A DNA stretch of 64,000 nucleotides from Hymenobacter metallicola. GTDB lineage: Bacteria > Bacteroidota > Bacteroidia > Cytophagales > Hymenobacteraceae. Under the pieces are notes generated by a model. The model was not told where the DNA came from and did no database searches. It saw only the letters and a list, made by a program, of their open reading frames with translations. Positions 1-8,143 of the stretch are shown here, piece after piece. Within the stretch, counting starts at the first letter, position 1; every line of letters starts with the position of its first letter. The translations under genes were made by a program, and so were the position numbers. The DNA lies in the NCBI RefSeq assembly GCF_004745645.1, contig NZ_SRMB01000008.1, forward strand, positions 33,351 through 97,350. Reading direction: 5' to 3'.

Positions 1-1022
1 TCTGGGTGTGGGACCTGCAGGATTTCAGCAGCCTCTCGTCGGACTTGGCCAACTACAATCCCGGCAGCAGCTACTGGGACGTACTGGCCATGGATATGTA
101 CTACAGCGACGGCCAGGGTTACACCACGGCCAAGTACAATGCCATGGTGAATGCGGCGGGCGGCAAGCCGATTGCCATTGGTGAATGCGAGGTGCTCCCG
201 TCGCCGGCGTTGCTGACCGCTCAGCCGAAGTGGGGCTTCTTTATGGGCTGGTCAGAGCTGGTGTACAATTCCAATTCGACGGCCACTATTCAAAACACCT
301 TCTGGGCCAGCAACGTGGTAGTCCGCGACGAGATGCCGGGCTGGAACGCGCCCAACATCGCCTACCAGCGTCCGGTCTCGGTCACGTCGGCCTACAACGG
401 CACCAACACCGGCGCTATGGCCGTGGATGCCAATGGCACCACCCGCTGGGAAAGTGCCTACGCCAACAACCAATCCATTACCGTCGACCTGGGCGCTACT
501 TACACTATTAACCGGGTGCGCCTGGCCTGGGAAGCGGCCTACGCCAAAGACTATCAGGTGCAGGTATCCACGAACGGCACCACCTGGACTACTATTAAGG
601 ACGTGTGGGGCAAAACTTCCGCCGCGGCCGACAACTATACCGGCCTGAATGCCAGTGCCCGCTACGTGAAGGTGTACTGCATCAACCGTGCTACCGCCTA
701 CGGCTTCTCACTGTATGAATTTGAGGTATACGGCACCGCCGCCGGGGCCCGCACTGCCCTGGCAGCTCAGCCGGATGCCCAAGCTGGCGAAGTAGCGGTG
801 TTCCCCAATCCGGCCAACGACAACGTGACCGTGCGGCTGGCACAATACGGCGCGGGTGGCAGCCAGCTCACGCTCCGCAACGGGCAAGGAAAAGTTCTAT
901 TCAGCGTACCAGTACAGGGGGCTGAGCACACGCTGGAGTTAGCCCTCTATCCGGCCGGCATGTACCTGCTTACGCTTTCCAATGCGTCGGGCCAGGTAAC
1001 GCGCAAAATCACGAAAGAGTAG
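1..1022 (+). CDS. GH26-type beta-mannanase, C-terminal part, with discoidin module and T9SS tail (5' truncated)
   Basis: The reading frame is open from the window edge, so the N-terminus lies upstream. The first ~115 visible residues resemble the end of a glycoside hydrolase family 26 catalytic domain (VWDLQDF, YWDVLAMDMYY, GKPIAIGEC, FFMGWSELV). The likely role is extracellular mannan hydrolysis. Residues ~120-245 look like an F5/8 type C (discoidin) carbohydrate-binding module. The last ~75 residues (VFPNPANDNVTVRL to GQVTRKITKE) are a type A type IX secretion sorting domain. The stop lies 28 bp before the next exported protein, so the two may be co-transcribed. GH26 rather than a related clan member is a family-pattern judgement. 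Confidence 0.75.
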   Translation, partial: WVWDLQDFSSLSSDLANYNPGSSYWDVLAMDMYYSDGQGYTTAKYNAMVNAAGGKPIAIGECEVLPSPALLTAQPKWGFFMGWSELVYNSNSTATIQNTFWASNVVVRDEMPGWNAPNIAYQRPVSVTSAYNGTNTGAMAVDANGTTRWESAYANNQSITVDLGATYTINRVRLAWEAAYAKDYQVQVSTNGTTWTTIKDVWGKTSAAADNYTGLNASARYVKVYCINRATAYGFSLYEFEVYGTAAGARTALAAQPDAQAGEVAVFPNPANDNVTVRLAQYGAGGSQLTLRNGQGKVLFSVPVQGAEHTLELALYPAGMYLLTLSNASGQVTRKITKE

Positions 1023-1050
1023 CCGGCGCTGACATTCTGAGTATACACGC

Positions 1051-3672
1051 ATGAAAAAACTTCTATTTCTCGCTCTGGGCTTGCTGCTGCTCGATAAGAC
1101 GCAGGCCCAGACGGTGCGCTCCGTTCTGGCTGATTTTGGCCCGAATGACGGTACCAACGGCGCTATCACGCCCAGCCCTGACATCAATGGCAACTATTGG
1201 AATAACATCCTGAACCTGACGGGTGTGGTCGATACCTTCCGGCTGGTAGACAAGGCCAACCAGCCCACTGGCGTCAAGCTGAAGGTGGGGGCCAACTTCC
1301 AGACCAATGGCATTCTCAACGGGGGCTTGCTGGCTCCCAGCCCCGCGCTGTTGGGCGAATATGCCATTGCCACGGCCACGCAGGACTATTTCTTTCTGCA
1401 AAACGCCGCCACACTCCGCTTCAGCGGCCTCGACCGTAACAAGCGCTACGTGTTTCACCTTTTTGGCAGCCGCGAACTAGCCACCGAAGTGCGCACCACA
1501 CAATACCGGTTCACGGCCAGCAATGTATCGAGCGTACGTCTGACCACCAGCGGCCCCAACGTGGGCGCCAACGGCTACGCGGGCAACAACAACACCCTGG
1601 CCCACTCCGATACTCTCACGGCCGACGCCAATGGCGTTATCAGCCTGGAAGTGAGTCGCACGGCCGGGACCTACGCTTTCCTTAACCTGCTGCGGCTCGA
1701 CATCGTCACTGGCCGGAGCACGCCCACCGTCAACTACGTCTTTCAGAATCCCGGCTTCGAGCTGGGCAATCTAAATTTCTGGACGCCCATGGCCCAGGGC
1801 ACCGGTGCTGCAGCCACTGTTACTACCATTACTCGGCACGCCGGCAGCTACGCAGCCCAGCTCACGGGCGGCAGCTTAGGGCTGGAGCAGCAAATCAGCT
1901 ACCGCAATACAACGGGTGCTAACGCCTATAAGCTGAGCGGCTACTTCTACAACCCGAGCACCAGCGCGCTACGGGGCAGCCAGACCGCGCATCTGGAACT
2001 GCTCTACTACAACAGCGGCGGGGCACTGCTCGGCCGGTTCAATTCTGACTCCCTGGTGGCCACGTCGACTACCAACGTCTGGACGAAGTTGGAAGCCGCG
2101 GGCTCTATTCCGGCGGGCACTGCCTTCGTCAAGGGCAAGGCGGTCTGGCGCAACGCTACCGGGGCAGCGGGCAGCGTGTATTTCGACGACTTGCTGCTCG
2201 AAAACTACGTGCCGCAAAATCCGCTCAAGCTGGTGTATATGGGCTCGTCGGTGCCCTTCGGTCAGGGTGCCACCAGCAACTATGGCTACACCGCCATGTA
2301 TTCGGCTCTGCTGGCGCAGCGGGCTGCGGCTGGCACCGGCCAGCCCTGGGTTACGGCCAACATCAGTGTCCCCGGCAACAACACAGTGGACGTGCTGAAC
2401 CGCTTCGATGCCGATCTGCTGCCGCAGGGAAGCAAATACGTGGTATTTGCCCTTGCCTTGGGCAACGAAGGTATACTTACTGGTGGTCAACCCATTTTCA
2501 ACCAGTTCCGCACCAACCTGCTCCAACTCATTCAGCGGGCGCGGGCCAACGGCTTGGTGCCGATTATCACCAACGGCTATACCCGCAACGACTATGGCCC
2601 CACCGAATATACCTTCACCCGCCAGATGAATGCCCTGATTCACGGCTGGAACGTGCCCAGCGTGAACCTGCTCGGGGCCGTGGACGACGGCGCCGGCCGT
2701 TGGGCTTCCGGGTACTGGACTGATGCGCTGCACCCCAACGACCGGGGCCATGCAGAAATGTCCCGTACCCTGGTGCCTTCGCTCTTTGATGCCCTGCATG
2801 CCAGCAAGCCCCAGCCTACCCGCCGCGTCAGCAGCGGCATTACCCTTACCACTACCGCCGTCGCGTCCGCTCAGCTTGTCCGATTGGTGCCCGAAGAAGT
2901 GGTGCATCCCTTTACTACGGCCATTCGGTTCAAGACCAGTACGACGGGCCAACTGGTTGCAATCCGCGACAGCGCGGGCTTAGCGGCTGGTACTTTGCGC
3001 GTGGGCACTGGTGGCATAGTCGTGTACCAATCAGCCAAAGGCCGCACCATCACGGGAACCGTGCCGGTAACCAATAACCGCTGGCACAAGCTGGTGCTCA
3101 CGCACTATTACGCCCGTGGGGCCACCATGCTCTACGTGGATAGCGTACGTGAAGGCAGCGTGGCTGAACGCCTGCGTCCCACCCGGCTCGAAATCGGCGG
3201 CAACGCAGCCCCGGCCCGCGTGCAGTACCGCGACTGGCTGTTCTACCGCTCAGGTATGAACCAGGACGAAGTGCTGGCCTTGGCGGCCGATTCATTGCTG
3301 AAGTCAAGCCTTGAAATCTACGCGCCGCTCGACAGCCGCCGCATAGCCGCGCCCGACTCGCTTGCCAATCTGGCCCAGAGCCTAAACACGCTGGCACGAG
3401 TAGGCAGCCCGTTAGCCATTCGTGTGAGTAGCCTCACTAAGCAAGTGAACATCTACCCAACGGTTACCGCTGACAATGTGTACATCGACGCTCCCCTAGA
3501 GTTGGATAGGTCGGCTGTAATCGTGTATGATGTAACCGGTCGAGTGGTGTTGACTACACGCTTGAATCAGGGGCATTTCAGTGTGGCATCGTTGCCCGCC
3601 GGCCTGTACTTAGCAGCTTTCTCGCTTCAGGGCCAAGTCGTTTACAAACGCTTGATAAAGGCGGATTTATAA
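1051..3672 (+). CDS. Exported SGNH/GDSL-type hydrolase with T9SS sorting domain
   Basis: The protein has 873 residues with a clear signal peptide (MKKLLFLALGLLLL...AQA). Order: an N-terminal beta module (~20-225), a carbohydrate-binding-like module beginning NYVFQNPGFELG (~230-385), and an SGNH hydrolase domain (~392-590). The hydrolase has YMGSSVPFGQG as block I and DALHPNDRGH as the Asp-x-x-His block. A LamG/concanavalin-like region (~600-760) and a type IX secretion tail (VNIYPTVTADNVYID...) follow. It is probably an esterase acting on plant polysaccharide side chains, paired with the upstream mannanase; the substrate is inferred. It is 28 bp from the mannanase stop. Confidence 0.75.
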   Translation: MKKLLFLALGLLLLDKTQAQTVRSVLADFGPNDGTNGAITPSPDINGNYWNNILNLTGVVDTFRLVDKANQPTGVKLKVGANFQTNGILNGGLLAPSPALLGEYAIATATQDYFFLQNAATLRFSGLDRNKRYVFHLFGSRELATEVRTTQYRFTASNVSSVRLTTSGPNVGANGYAGNNNTLAHSDTLTADANGVISLEVSRTAGTYAFLNLLRLDIVTGRSTPTVNYVFQNPGFELGNLNFWTPMAQGTGAAATVTTITRHAGSYAAQLTGGSLGLEQQISYRNTTGANAYKLSGYFYNPSTSALRGSQTAHLELLYYNSGGALLGRFNSDSLVATSTTNVWTKLEAAGSIPAGTAFVKGKAVWRNATGAAGSVYFDDLLLENYVPQNPLKLVYMGSSVPFGQGATSNYGYTAMYSALLAQRAAAGTGQPWVTANISVPGNNTVDVLNRFDADLLPQGSKYVVFALALGNEGILTGGQPIFNQFRTNLLQLIQRARANGLVPIITNGYTRNDYGPTEYTFTRQMNALIHGWNVPSVNLLGAVDDGAGRWASGYWTDALHPNDRGHAEMSRTLVPSLFDALHASKPQPTRRVSSGITLTTTAVASAQLVRLVPEEVVHPFTTAIRFKTSTTGQLVAIRDSAGLAAGTLRVGTGGIVVYQSAKGRTITGTVPVTNNRWHKLVLTHYYARGATMLYVDSVREGSVAERLRPTRLEIGGNAAPARVQYRDWLFYRSGMNQDEVLALAADSLLKSSLEIYAPLDSRRIAAPDSLANLAQSLNTLARVGSPLAIRVSSLTKQVNIYPTVTADNVYIDAPLELDRSAVIVYDVTGRVVLTTRLNQGHFSVASLPAGLYLAAFSLQGQVVYKRLIKADL

Positions 3673-3735
3673 AGTAGTACTTCTAATAGTGTTGGTGATG
3701 TGCTGAAATTAAAAACGGTTTCAGCAGCCAATTGT

Positions 3736-3764
3736 GTGTTTATAAAAATGGTCGTTTAAGCAGG
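3736..3764 (+). repeat. Degenerate array repeat, left edge of the array
   Basis: The sequence ATAAAAATGGTCGTTTAAGC matches the first half and centre of the array repeat described at 6725. It lies between the T9SS gene and the first accessory gene. It is the leftmost copy I can see and is weak. Confidence 0.4.
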
Positions 3765-3878
3765 CCCTTGTGTTGCGCCGCAACTGCTCTTCCATGTCCA
3801 GTGCCGCCTTAACGCACCAGGCCTGCATCGTTTGGCCTTCGTTTTTTGCCCCGAGCCTTCCCAGCACGTATACCGGCT

Positions 3879-4898
3879 ATGCTTCGCCGTTTTCTTCTCG
3901 ACCCCGACCGCAGTGGCCTGTTCTATCTGCTGCTCTTTATCGCCCTGATCGCCGCAGCTCTCTTTGTCGATCATGCCTTTGACGCGCACTACTCCGTCAT
4001 CGGCAGTGTGGCCTCCTTCCTGGGCCTGTTCACGGCCTTTCAGAGCTGGAAAGCGGCGCACGAGGCCTCACGCAATGCTGACCAGGCCCTGGCTCAGATG
4101 CAGCAGGTCACCCGCGACACCCAGGCCCTGGCCCAGTCCAACCATCTGATTGATCAACAAATCCGGCTGGCTGTCACCACCATCAGCGACGCGACCCGCG
4201 AGCTGCACAAGGGCTACCAGCCGGTGCTGGCTGAGGTGGCCGAGTTTCTGGAAAAGGCGGCCGGCAGTGAGTACTTGGCCATTATGACGGATACAGCCGC
4301 CATCGGCAAGTTTTTCCTCGGCTGCCAGCCCCACCAGCCTCACCGCGACCTGCATGCCCTCACTGACCGTATCCACGAGCTGCTGCTGGAGCGGGTGCGC
4401 GACGCTCGGGAGTTCTACTTGGCCTCCCTGGTGGCTGAAGCCCAGCCCAGCTGTTTTCCCCCGACTGGGGAGGCCAATAGTCTGTACACCCATTTTGCCT
4501 CCCCCATGTGGCAGCACCTCCGACCCGGCGAGCCCCTACCCGAGCAGGACTGGGACCGGCACCGGCGCGTGCACGGTGCCACGTTGCGCCAGGTGGAGGA
4601 AACCTTTGAGCTGTTTTCCGAGCATGCGGCGCAAAAAGCCGCCGGGCTCGGGCCGCACCTGCCCCTGTCGGTACTGCCGCTGCAGCTCTTTATCCGCGTG
4701 GATGTGGAAGCGCCCGAGCCGTTCCGCGCCCTGGTCATCTTTGTGGGACAGTATAACCTCAACCGCCTCTCGGAGGCCCGGGCCATGCACACGGCCGATC
4801 CGGAGCTGGTCCGTACCTTTCTGAGCATGTTTGAGTCAATCACCAGGCTTGATGGCCACGCCGGCTACCAGCAGCTGCGCCAACAGTGGCCCCTGTAA
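3879..4898 (+). CDS. Membrane-anchored coiled-coil protein of unknown function
   Basis: A 339-residue protein. I chose the ATG at 3879 because it begins MLRRFLLDPDRSG directly before a hydrophobic stretch; an ATG 33 bp upstream is possible. Residues ~12-32 (LFYLLLFIALIAAALFV) form a membrane helix, followed by a second weaker one (VIGSVASFLGLFTAF). A Gln/Ala-rich coiled-coil (~60-110, NADQALAQMQQVTRD) leads into a soluble domain of no recognised family. This architecture (short membrane anchor, coiled-coil, cytoplasmic domain) is common in uncharacterised sensor-like proteins. It is the first gene inside the repeat array. Confidence 0.6.
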   Translation: MLRRFLLDPDRSGLFYLLLFIALIAAALFVDHAFDAHYSVIGSVASFLGLFTAFQSWKAAHEASRNADQALAQMQQVTRDTQALAQSNHLIDQQIRLAVTTISDATRELHKGYQPVLAEVAEFLEKAAGSEYLAIMTDTAAIGKFFLGCQPHQPHRDLHALTDRIHELLLERVRDAREFYLASLVAEAQPSCFPPTGEANSLYTHFASPMWQHLRPGEPLPEQDWDRHRRVHGATLRQVEETFELFSEHAAQKAAGLGPHLPLSVLPLQLFIRVDVEAPEPFRALVIFVGQYNLNRLSEARAMHTADPELVRTFLSMFESITRLDGHAGYQQLRQQWPL

Positions 4899-5321
4899 AA
4901 AAGGTGGCTAGTTCTTGGCAGGGGCCCTCTCCGCTGGTCTTGCGCGGCTTGCTGCTACCTAGGATCTGCGCTTGCCCGGCACTAGAGGCATCGTCGAAAA
5001 CCACTTCCTCATTGAATGTTACCTTTCGTGCGGCCTTCCAGAAGCCTAGCCAACTATGTAGCTCCACTCTTATTCCACTTCCTCGGCGCCGTCGACAAGG
5101 TCCTGGGTGCGTTGGACCCGACCGTAGCGCCTGCGGGATAAAGGTAGACCCCTCCTCTAACCTAGTGGTTCAGCGAAAGGGTCAAAAAGGCAACTGAAGG
5201 TAGACGGGCAGACTAAGAGTTGCACTAGGTTAAACAGGGCATCTACAACCGATCCAAAACAGTCCCGGCACTGCATCATCCGGACCGTTCGGCTGCTCTC
5301 CTTTCAACCATGCCACCCTGG
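4899..5321. other. Intergenic stretch without a supported gene, holding two repeat copies
   Basis: No open frame with gene-like composition was found on either strand. A degenerate repeat (AAAAAAGGTGGCTAGTTCTT) sits at 4900-4919, right at the preceding stop. A clearer half copy is at 5168. The rest may be the debris of a lost unit, but no protein family can be read from it. Confidence 0.4.
5168..5183 (+). repeat. Array repeat, first half only
   Basis: GTTCAGCGAAAGGGTC matches the first half exactly; the second half has decayed to AAAAAGGCAACTGAAGG. Confidence 0.6.
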
Positions 5322-5921
5322 CTAGCCAACCTCGTCGGGTGGACTATTCAGGCTTGGTACGCCGCGCTGGAATCCTAGGAAGCGGCGGTACTCGTCTTTA
5401 GTCGGGTACACGAGCTGCACCATCGGCCCGACGCTGGCGTCGAGCAGCATGGTCTGAATCAGGTATCCAAAGGCTTGTAGCACGAAGCCGGCTTTTAGCT
5501 TGGGCACCAGCACGGCATTGTTGTCGGAATGGTGGATGCTGGTCAGATACTGAAATCCCAGGTCAGCAGCATGCTGGACAATAAATTTCAGAAAAGCTGA
5601 GTAGAGACCTCGGTTCTGATATTCAGGCAACACACCGGTGTTGGCCATAAAGTACTCCAGTTCACTGCGTTGAAAGCCATAGTGCCAGCCTACGGGCTCG
5701 TCTCCATCTAGCAGCAGGAAATATAGGTGCCGGGCTCCGTTCAGGTTCTGGCGCAGTTGGTCGAGGCGGGTGCTTTCCGGGACGCTGAGCAAATATGCCA
5801 GCGAGCTTCCTTCATGCTCGTGGGGAAACACGCGGGCCTGGTGAAGGGTGAATACGGCCTGCCACTGGTCGGCATCTACCTCTGCCACTGTATAGGAATC
5901 AAACAAAGAGGTTTTTAGCAT
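5322..5921 (-). CDS. GNAT-family N-acetyltransferase
   Basis: A 199-residue acetyltransferase-fold protein. The central motif VLPEYQNRGLYSAFLKFIV matches the acetyl-CoA binding signature (Q-x-x-G-x-G/A type, here QNRGLY), and a preceding strand ends in EYFMANTGV. An upstream in-frame ATG at 5987 would place the sequence CTATCTTGC, a promoter-like -7 box, inside the coding region. I therefore prefer the ATG at 5921 (MLKTSLFDSYTVAEVD). The acyl acceptor cannot be predicted. The gene reads leftward against a + oriented repeat on each side. Confidence 0.75.
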   Translation of the reverse strand: MLKTSLFDSYTVAEVDADQWQAVFTLHQARVFPHEHEGSSLAYLLSVPESTRLDQLRQNLNGARHLYFLLLDGDEPVGWHYGFQRSELEYFMANTGVLPEYQNRGLYSAFLKFIVQHAADLGFQYLTSIHHSDNNAVLVPKLKAGFVLQAFGYLIQTMLLDASVGPMVQLVYPTKDEYRRFLGFQRGVPSLNSPPDEVG

Positions 5922-5981
5922 GGGCGGCACCGGCGCAGGTGAGGTAAAGAGCTGAGAAGAAGCAGCAAGATAGGGGGCATC

Positions 5982-6010
5982 CTTCACCTAAACGGTCCGA
6001 AATTCTGACT
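5982..6010 (+). repeat. Array repeat
   Basis: CTTCACCTAAACGGTCCGAA followed by ATTCTGAC; the last part (GCGAAAGGAGCG) is lost. It lies 19 bp before the stop codon of the next - strand gene and overlaps the promoter side of the GNAT gene. Confidence 0.7.
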
Positions 6011-6028
6011 ACAGAACTTCTGCTAGAT

Positions 6029-6601
6029 TCACTTATCTCGGTTGAGATACAGGAGTTGATCGGCGGGATACACGCGCAGCAGGGCAGTCATCCGGTCAAA
6101 TACTACTTGGGCAAGCGAGTTGGAAATACCGCCGTTCTTCCCGACTATGCTCAGGTAACGGATCTTGTGCCCATGCCCGTTTGGGTGGGCACGGCTCACG
6201 CCGCTGAGTCGGTTGAGGCGGCGCAGGTTGGGCGTGCCTGTGCTGCGCACGAGCAGGATGGCCGGGAATGTTTGCATCGTGGTGGCGAGCAGGGCTATGT
6301 CGGCGCCGCCGTGGAAGCGCAGCGAATCCGGCAGCCGACACCCCTGGGTCTGCAAGTGGGTCGCCGTGACCTCTTGCAGGACGAACCCCTGTTTCGTCAA
6401 GTGAGCGGCTAAAGCCAACAGTGCCGTGCGGGCACTGTCGGCTCGGTACAGCAGCACACGGTCACTACCGGGTTGAGGGGTAGTGGTCGGGGCGGGCCAG
6501 GGTTCCGGCAACCACGCCTCCCGGCTTTGGCTCCATGCCTGGGAAGCAGACAGCATGCCAAGCACAAGCATCAGCAGACCAGTTTTTAAGCGATGCATCA
6601 T
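6029..6601 (-). CDS. Secreted protein of unknown function
   Basis: A 190-residue protein starting with a signal peptide (MMHRLKTGLLMLVLGMLSASQAWSQ), then a proline-rich segment (WLPEPWPAPTTTPQPG) and an alpha/beta-looking domain (VLLYRADSARTALLALAAHLTKQGFVL...). I do not recognise the family. The stop lies just past a + oriented repeat, the usual arrangement for - strand genes in this array. Confidence 0.6.
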   Translation of the reverse strand: MMHRLKTGLLMLVLGMLSASQAWSQSREAWLPEPWPAPTTTPQPGSDRVLLYRADSARTALLALAAHLTKQGFVLQEVTATHLQTQGCRLPDSLRFHGGADIALLATTMQTFPAILLVRSTGTPNLRRLNRLSGVSRAHPNGHGHKIRYLSIVGKNGGISNSLAQVVFDRMTALLRVYPADQLLYLNRDK

Positions 6602-6724
6602 CAGGGAAGCTGCGTTAGGGCGGCATCTGCGCTGTACCAGTACTCAGGGAGTACTCGCTCGAAGGAAGTTCCAGCAGAGGAAGAGCTGGCAGGTGCACGT
6701 GCACGAAGCTAACTGTTGGCAGTG

Positions 6725-6760
6725 GTTCACGAAAACGGTCGATCTAGCGAAACGAGGGAG
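6725..6760 (+). repeat. Array repeat, near full-length reference copy
   Basis: The copy reads GTTCACGAAAACGGTCG then ATCTAGCGAAACGAGGGAG. Across the window the consensus is a first half GTTCAnnnAAACGGTcG followed directly by a second half GTTCTAGCGAAAGGAGCG. The two halves are themselves direct repeats (GTTC-AGCGAAA-GG versus GTTCTAGCGAAAGG), with starts 16 bp apart. The three bases after GTTCA vary freely between copies. Over 40 copies occur, nearly all intergenic and one per gene unit. Confidence 0.9.
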
Positions 6761-6828
6761 TGAACTGATACGAGGCTACTATAGCCTCTCTACAACAAGA
6801 CGTGTCCCGTTACAAGAACTGCTTTTTC

Positions 6829-6836
6829 TACCTTTG
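6829..6836 (+). promoter_or_regulatory. Bacteroidota -7 promoter box
   Basis: TACCTTTG is a perfect TAnnTTTG box, about 60 bp upstream of the TfoX-N gene and 70 bp downstream of the repeat. Confidence 0.6.
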
Positions 6837-6898
6837 CGGCAGGGCAACGAAGATCTACCCAAAGGATCCGCTTGGTTGCTTAACCACTCCCGTGTACG

Positions 6899-7237
6899 AT
6901 GGCCTCTACCCCGCAATTTGTCGAATTCGTTGTCGAGCAGCTCAACGCCGCCGGGCAGGTGAGCACAAAGAAAATGTTCGGGGAGTACGGTCTGTACTGG
7001 GGCGACAAGCTCTTTGCCCTGGTCTGCGACAATCGCTTATACGTGAAGCCCACCGCGGCCGGCCGCGCCTTCTGGCCCGCAGCAGTCGAGGCGGCGCCGT
7101 ACCCGGGCGCCAAACCCAGCTTTCTGATCGAAGAGCAGCTAGAAGATCGGCAGTGGTTGGCCACCTTGGTTCGCCGCACGGTCGAGGACTTGCCGGAACC
7201 CAAGCCAAAGTCTCCCAAACGGCGTACCAGCCCCTAA
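6899..7237 (+). CDS. TfoX/Sxy N-terminal-domain protein
   Basis: A 112-residue protein matching the stand-alone TfoX N-terminal domain along its length (VSTKKMFGEYGLYWGDKLFAL, LYVKPTAAGRAF, PSFLIEEQLED). The family is related to the competence regulator TfoX of gamma-proteobacteria. In Bacteroidota these short proteins are uncharacterised and often lie among accessory genes. The C-terminus is basic and proline-rich (PEPKPKSPKRRTSP). A TAnnTTTG box sits upstream. Confidence 0.85.
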   Translation: MASTPQFVEFVVEQLNAAGQVSTKKMFGEYGLYWGDKLFALVCDNRLYVKPTAAGRAFWPAAVEAAPYPGAKPSFLIEEQLEDRQWLATLVRRTVEDLPEPKPKSPKRRTSP

Positions 7238-7284
7238 GCAGGCGCTTGATTGACGAGAGGGGCCGACCACGCAGTAGCGTGCAA

Positions 7285-7312
7285 AGCCAGTGAAAAATTT
7301 GACATTCTGCCC
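7285..7312 (+). repeat. Highly degenerate array repeat
   Basis: CCAGTGAAAAATTTGACATT resembles the GTTCAGTGAAA start of other copies. It is at the expected place between the TfoX-N and AraC genes but is too decayed for certainty. Confidence 0.3.
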
Positions 7313-7313
7313 A

Positions 7314-7321
7314 TACGTTTG
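7314..7321 (+). promoter_or_regulatory. Bacteroidota -7 promoter box for the AraC gene
   Basis: TACGTTTG is a perfect TAnnTTTG box with TTGAC 15 bp upstream (7299). It lies 32 bp before the chosen ATG. Confidence 0.6.
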
Positions 7322-7352
7322 CTGTAGGCTTGTACTCATCGCTGATTCACGC

Positions 7353-8111
7353 ATGCCTTTTGTCGATCTTGAGTACCGGGCCGTTAAACCGGCGCTGATG
7401 CTGGCCCCCTTCGTGGAAAGTTTCTGGATGCTGGTCAACCCAACGGACGTAGCAGTACCCGTTGTGCTCGTGCCCGATGGCCGCGTGGATGTGTTGTTTT
7501 GCTTTTCCGCTGAGGCCCCTTACCGCGTTCTGCTGTTGGGGCTACAGAACCGACCCGAGGACCAGGTGATTTCACCCTACTCCACGATGTTTGCCATCAG
7601 CTGCACCCTGCTGGCCGTCGAATACCTATTGCCTGCGCAAGGAGGCTCCCTGCTGCACGACGGCCGGGAATTGCCCGACGACTACTTGGGGATGAGCGCG
7701 GAGGACCTACGGAATTTTGATAGGTTCTGCGCAAACGCCTCGGCGCGCCTGACGCATGCCCTGCCGAACGCCATCGACCCGCGTAAACGCACGCTCTTTG
7801 CCCTGCTGTATGCCTCTGGGGGCAGCCGGTCAGTTCAGGCGTTGGCCGAGGCCGCCGGGTGGAGCCCCCGGGAAATTAACCGGTATTTCACCCGGCTTTT
7901 TGGCCTGTCGCTGAAAGCGTATAGTTCCATCCTGCGATTCCGAGCTACGTGGCCCCAGCTCAAAGCCGGACACCTGTACGCCGACGGGGACTTTGCCGAC
8001 CAGGCGCATTTCATCCGCGAGGTGCGGAAATACACGGGCGCCGCGCCCAAGCAGGTGGCGCGGAATTATGATGACCGATTTATTCAATTTTCCACCTTGC
8101 CGGAAAAATAA
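7353..8111 (+). CDS. AraC-family transcriptional regulator
   Basis: A 252-residue protein. The N-terminal ~110 residues (YRAVKPALMLAPFVESFWML, VPDGRVDVLFCF) form the sensor domain common to Bacteroidota regulators with a DUF6597-type N-terminus. The C-terminal third has the AraC double helix-turn-helix (SVQALAEAAGWSPREINRYF, FADQAHFIREVRKYTGAAPKQ). I chose the ATG at 7353, downstream of the TAnnTTTG box, over an earlier one at 7290 upstream of it. The stop TAA is also the start of the promoter box of the next gene. It is therefore a candidate regulator of the adjacent TetX-like monooxygenase. Confidence 0.85.
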   Translation: MPFVDLEYRAVKPALMLAPFVESFWMLVNPTDVAVPVVLVPDGRVDVLFCFSAEAPYRVLLLGLQNRPEDQVISPYSTMFAISCTLLAVEYLLPAQGGSLLHDGRELPDDYLGMSAEDLRNFDRFCANASARLTHALPNAIDPRKRTLFALLYASGGSRSVQALAEAAGWSPREINRYFTRLFGLSLKAYSSILRFRATWPQLKAGHLYADGDFADQAHFIREVRKYTGAAPKQVARNYDDRFIQFSTLPEK

Positions 8112-8116
8112 GTTTG
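8109..8116 (+). promoter_or_regulatory. -7 promoter box overlapping the AraC stop codon
   Basis: TAAGTTTG, a perfect TAnnTTTG; its TAA is the AraC stop. It would start transcription just ahead of the ATG at 8144, giving the monooxygenase its own promoter. Confidence 0.55.
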
Positions 8117-8143
8117 CATCGAATCAACTCATTCGATGCATTC

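Noticed and set aside
1969..2952. 327-codon antisense frame within the SGNH hydrolase gene
   Set aside because: Shadow frame; the + strand protein has a full domain order and sorting tail.
8114..8143. TTG start for the monooxygenase
   Set aside because: It lies within or next to the TAAGTTTG promoter box; the ATG at 8144 starts exactly at the conserved flavoprotein N-terminus.
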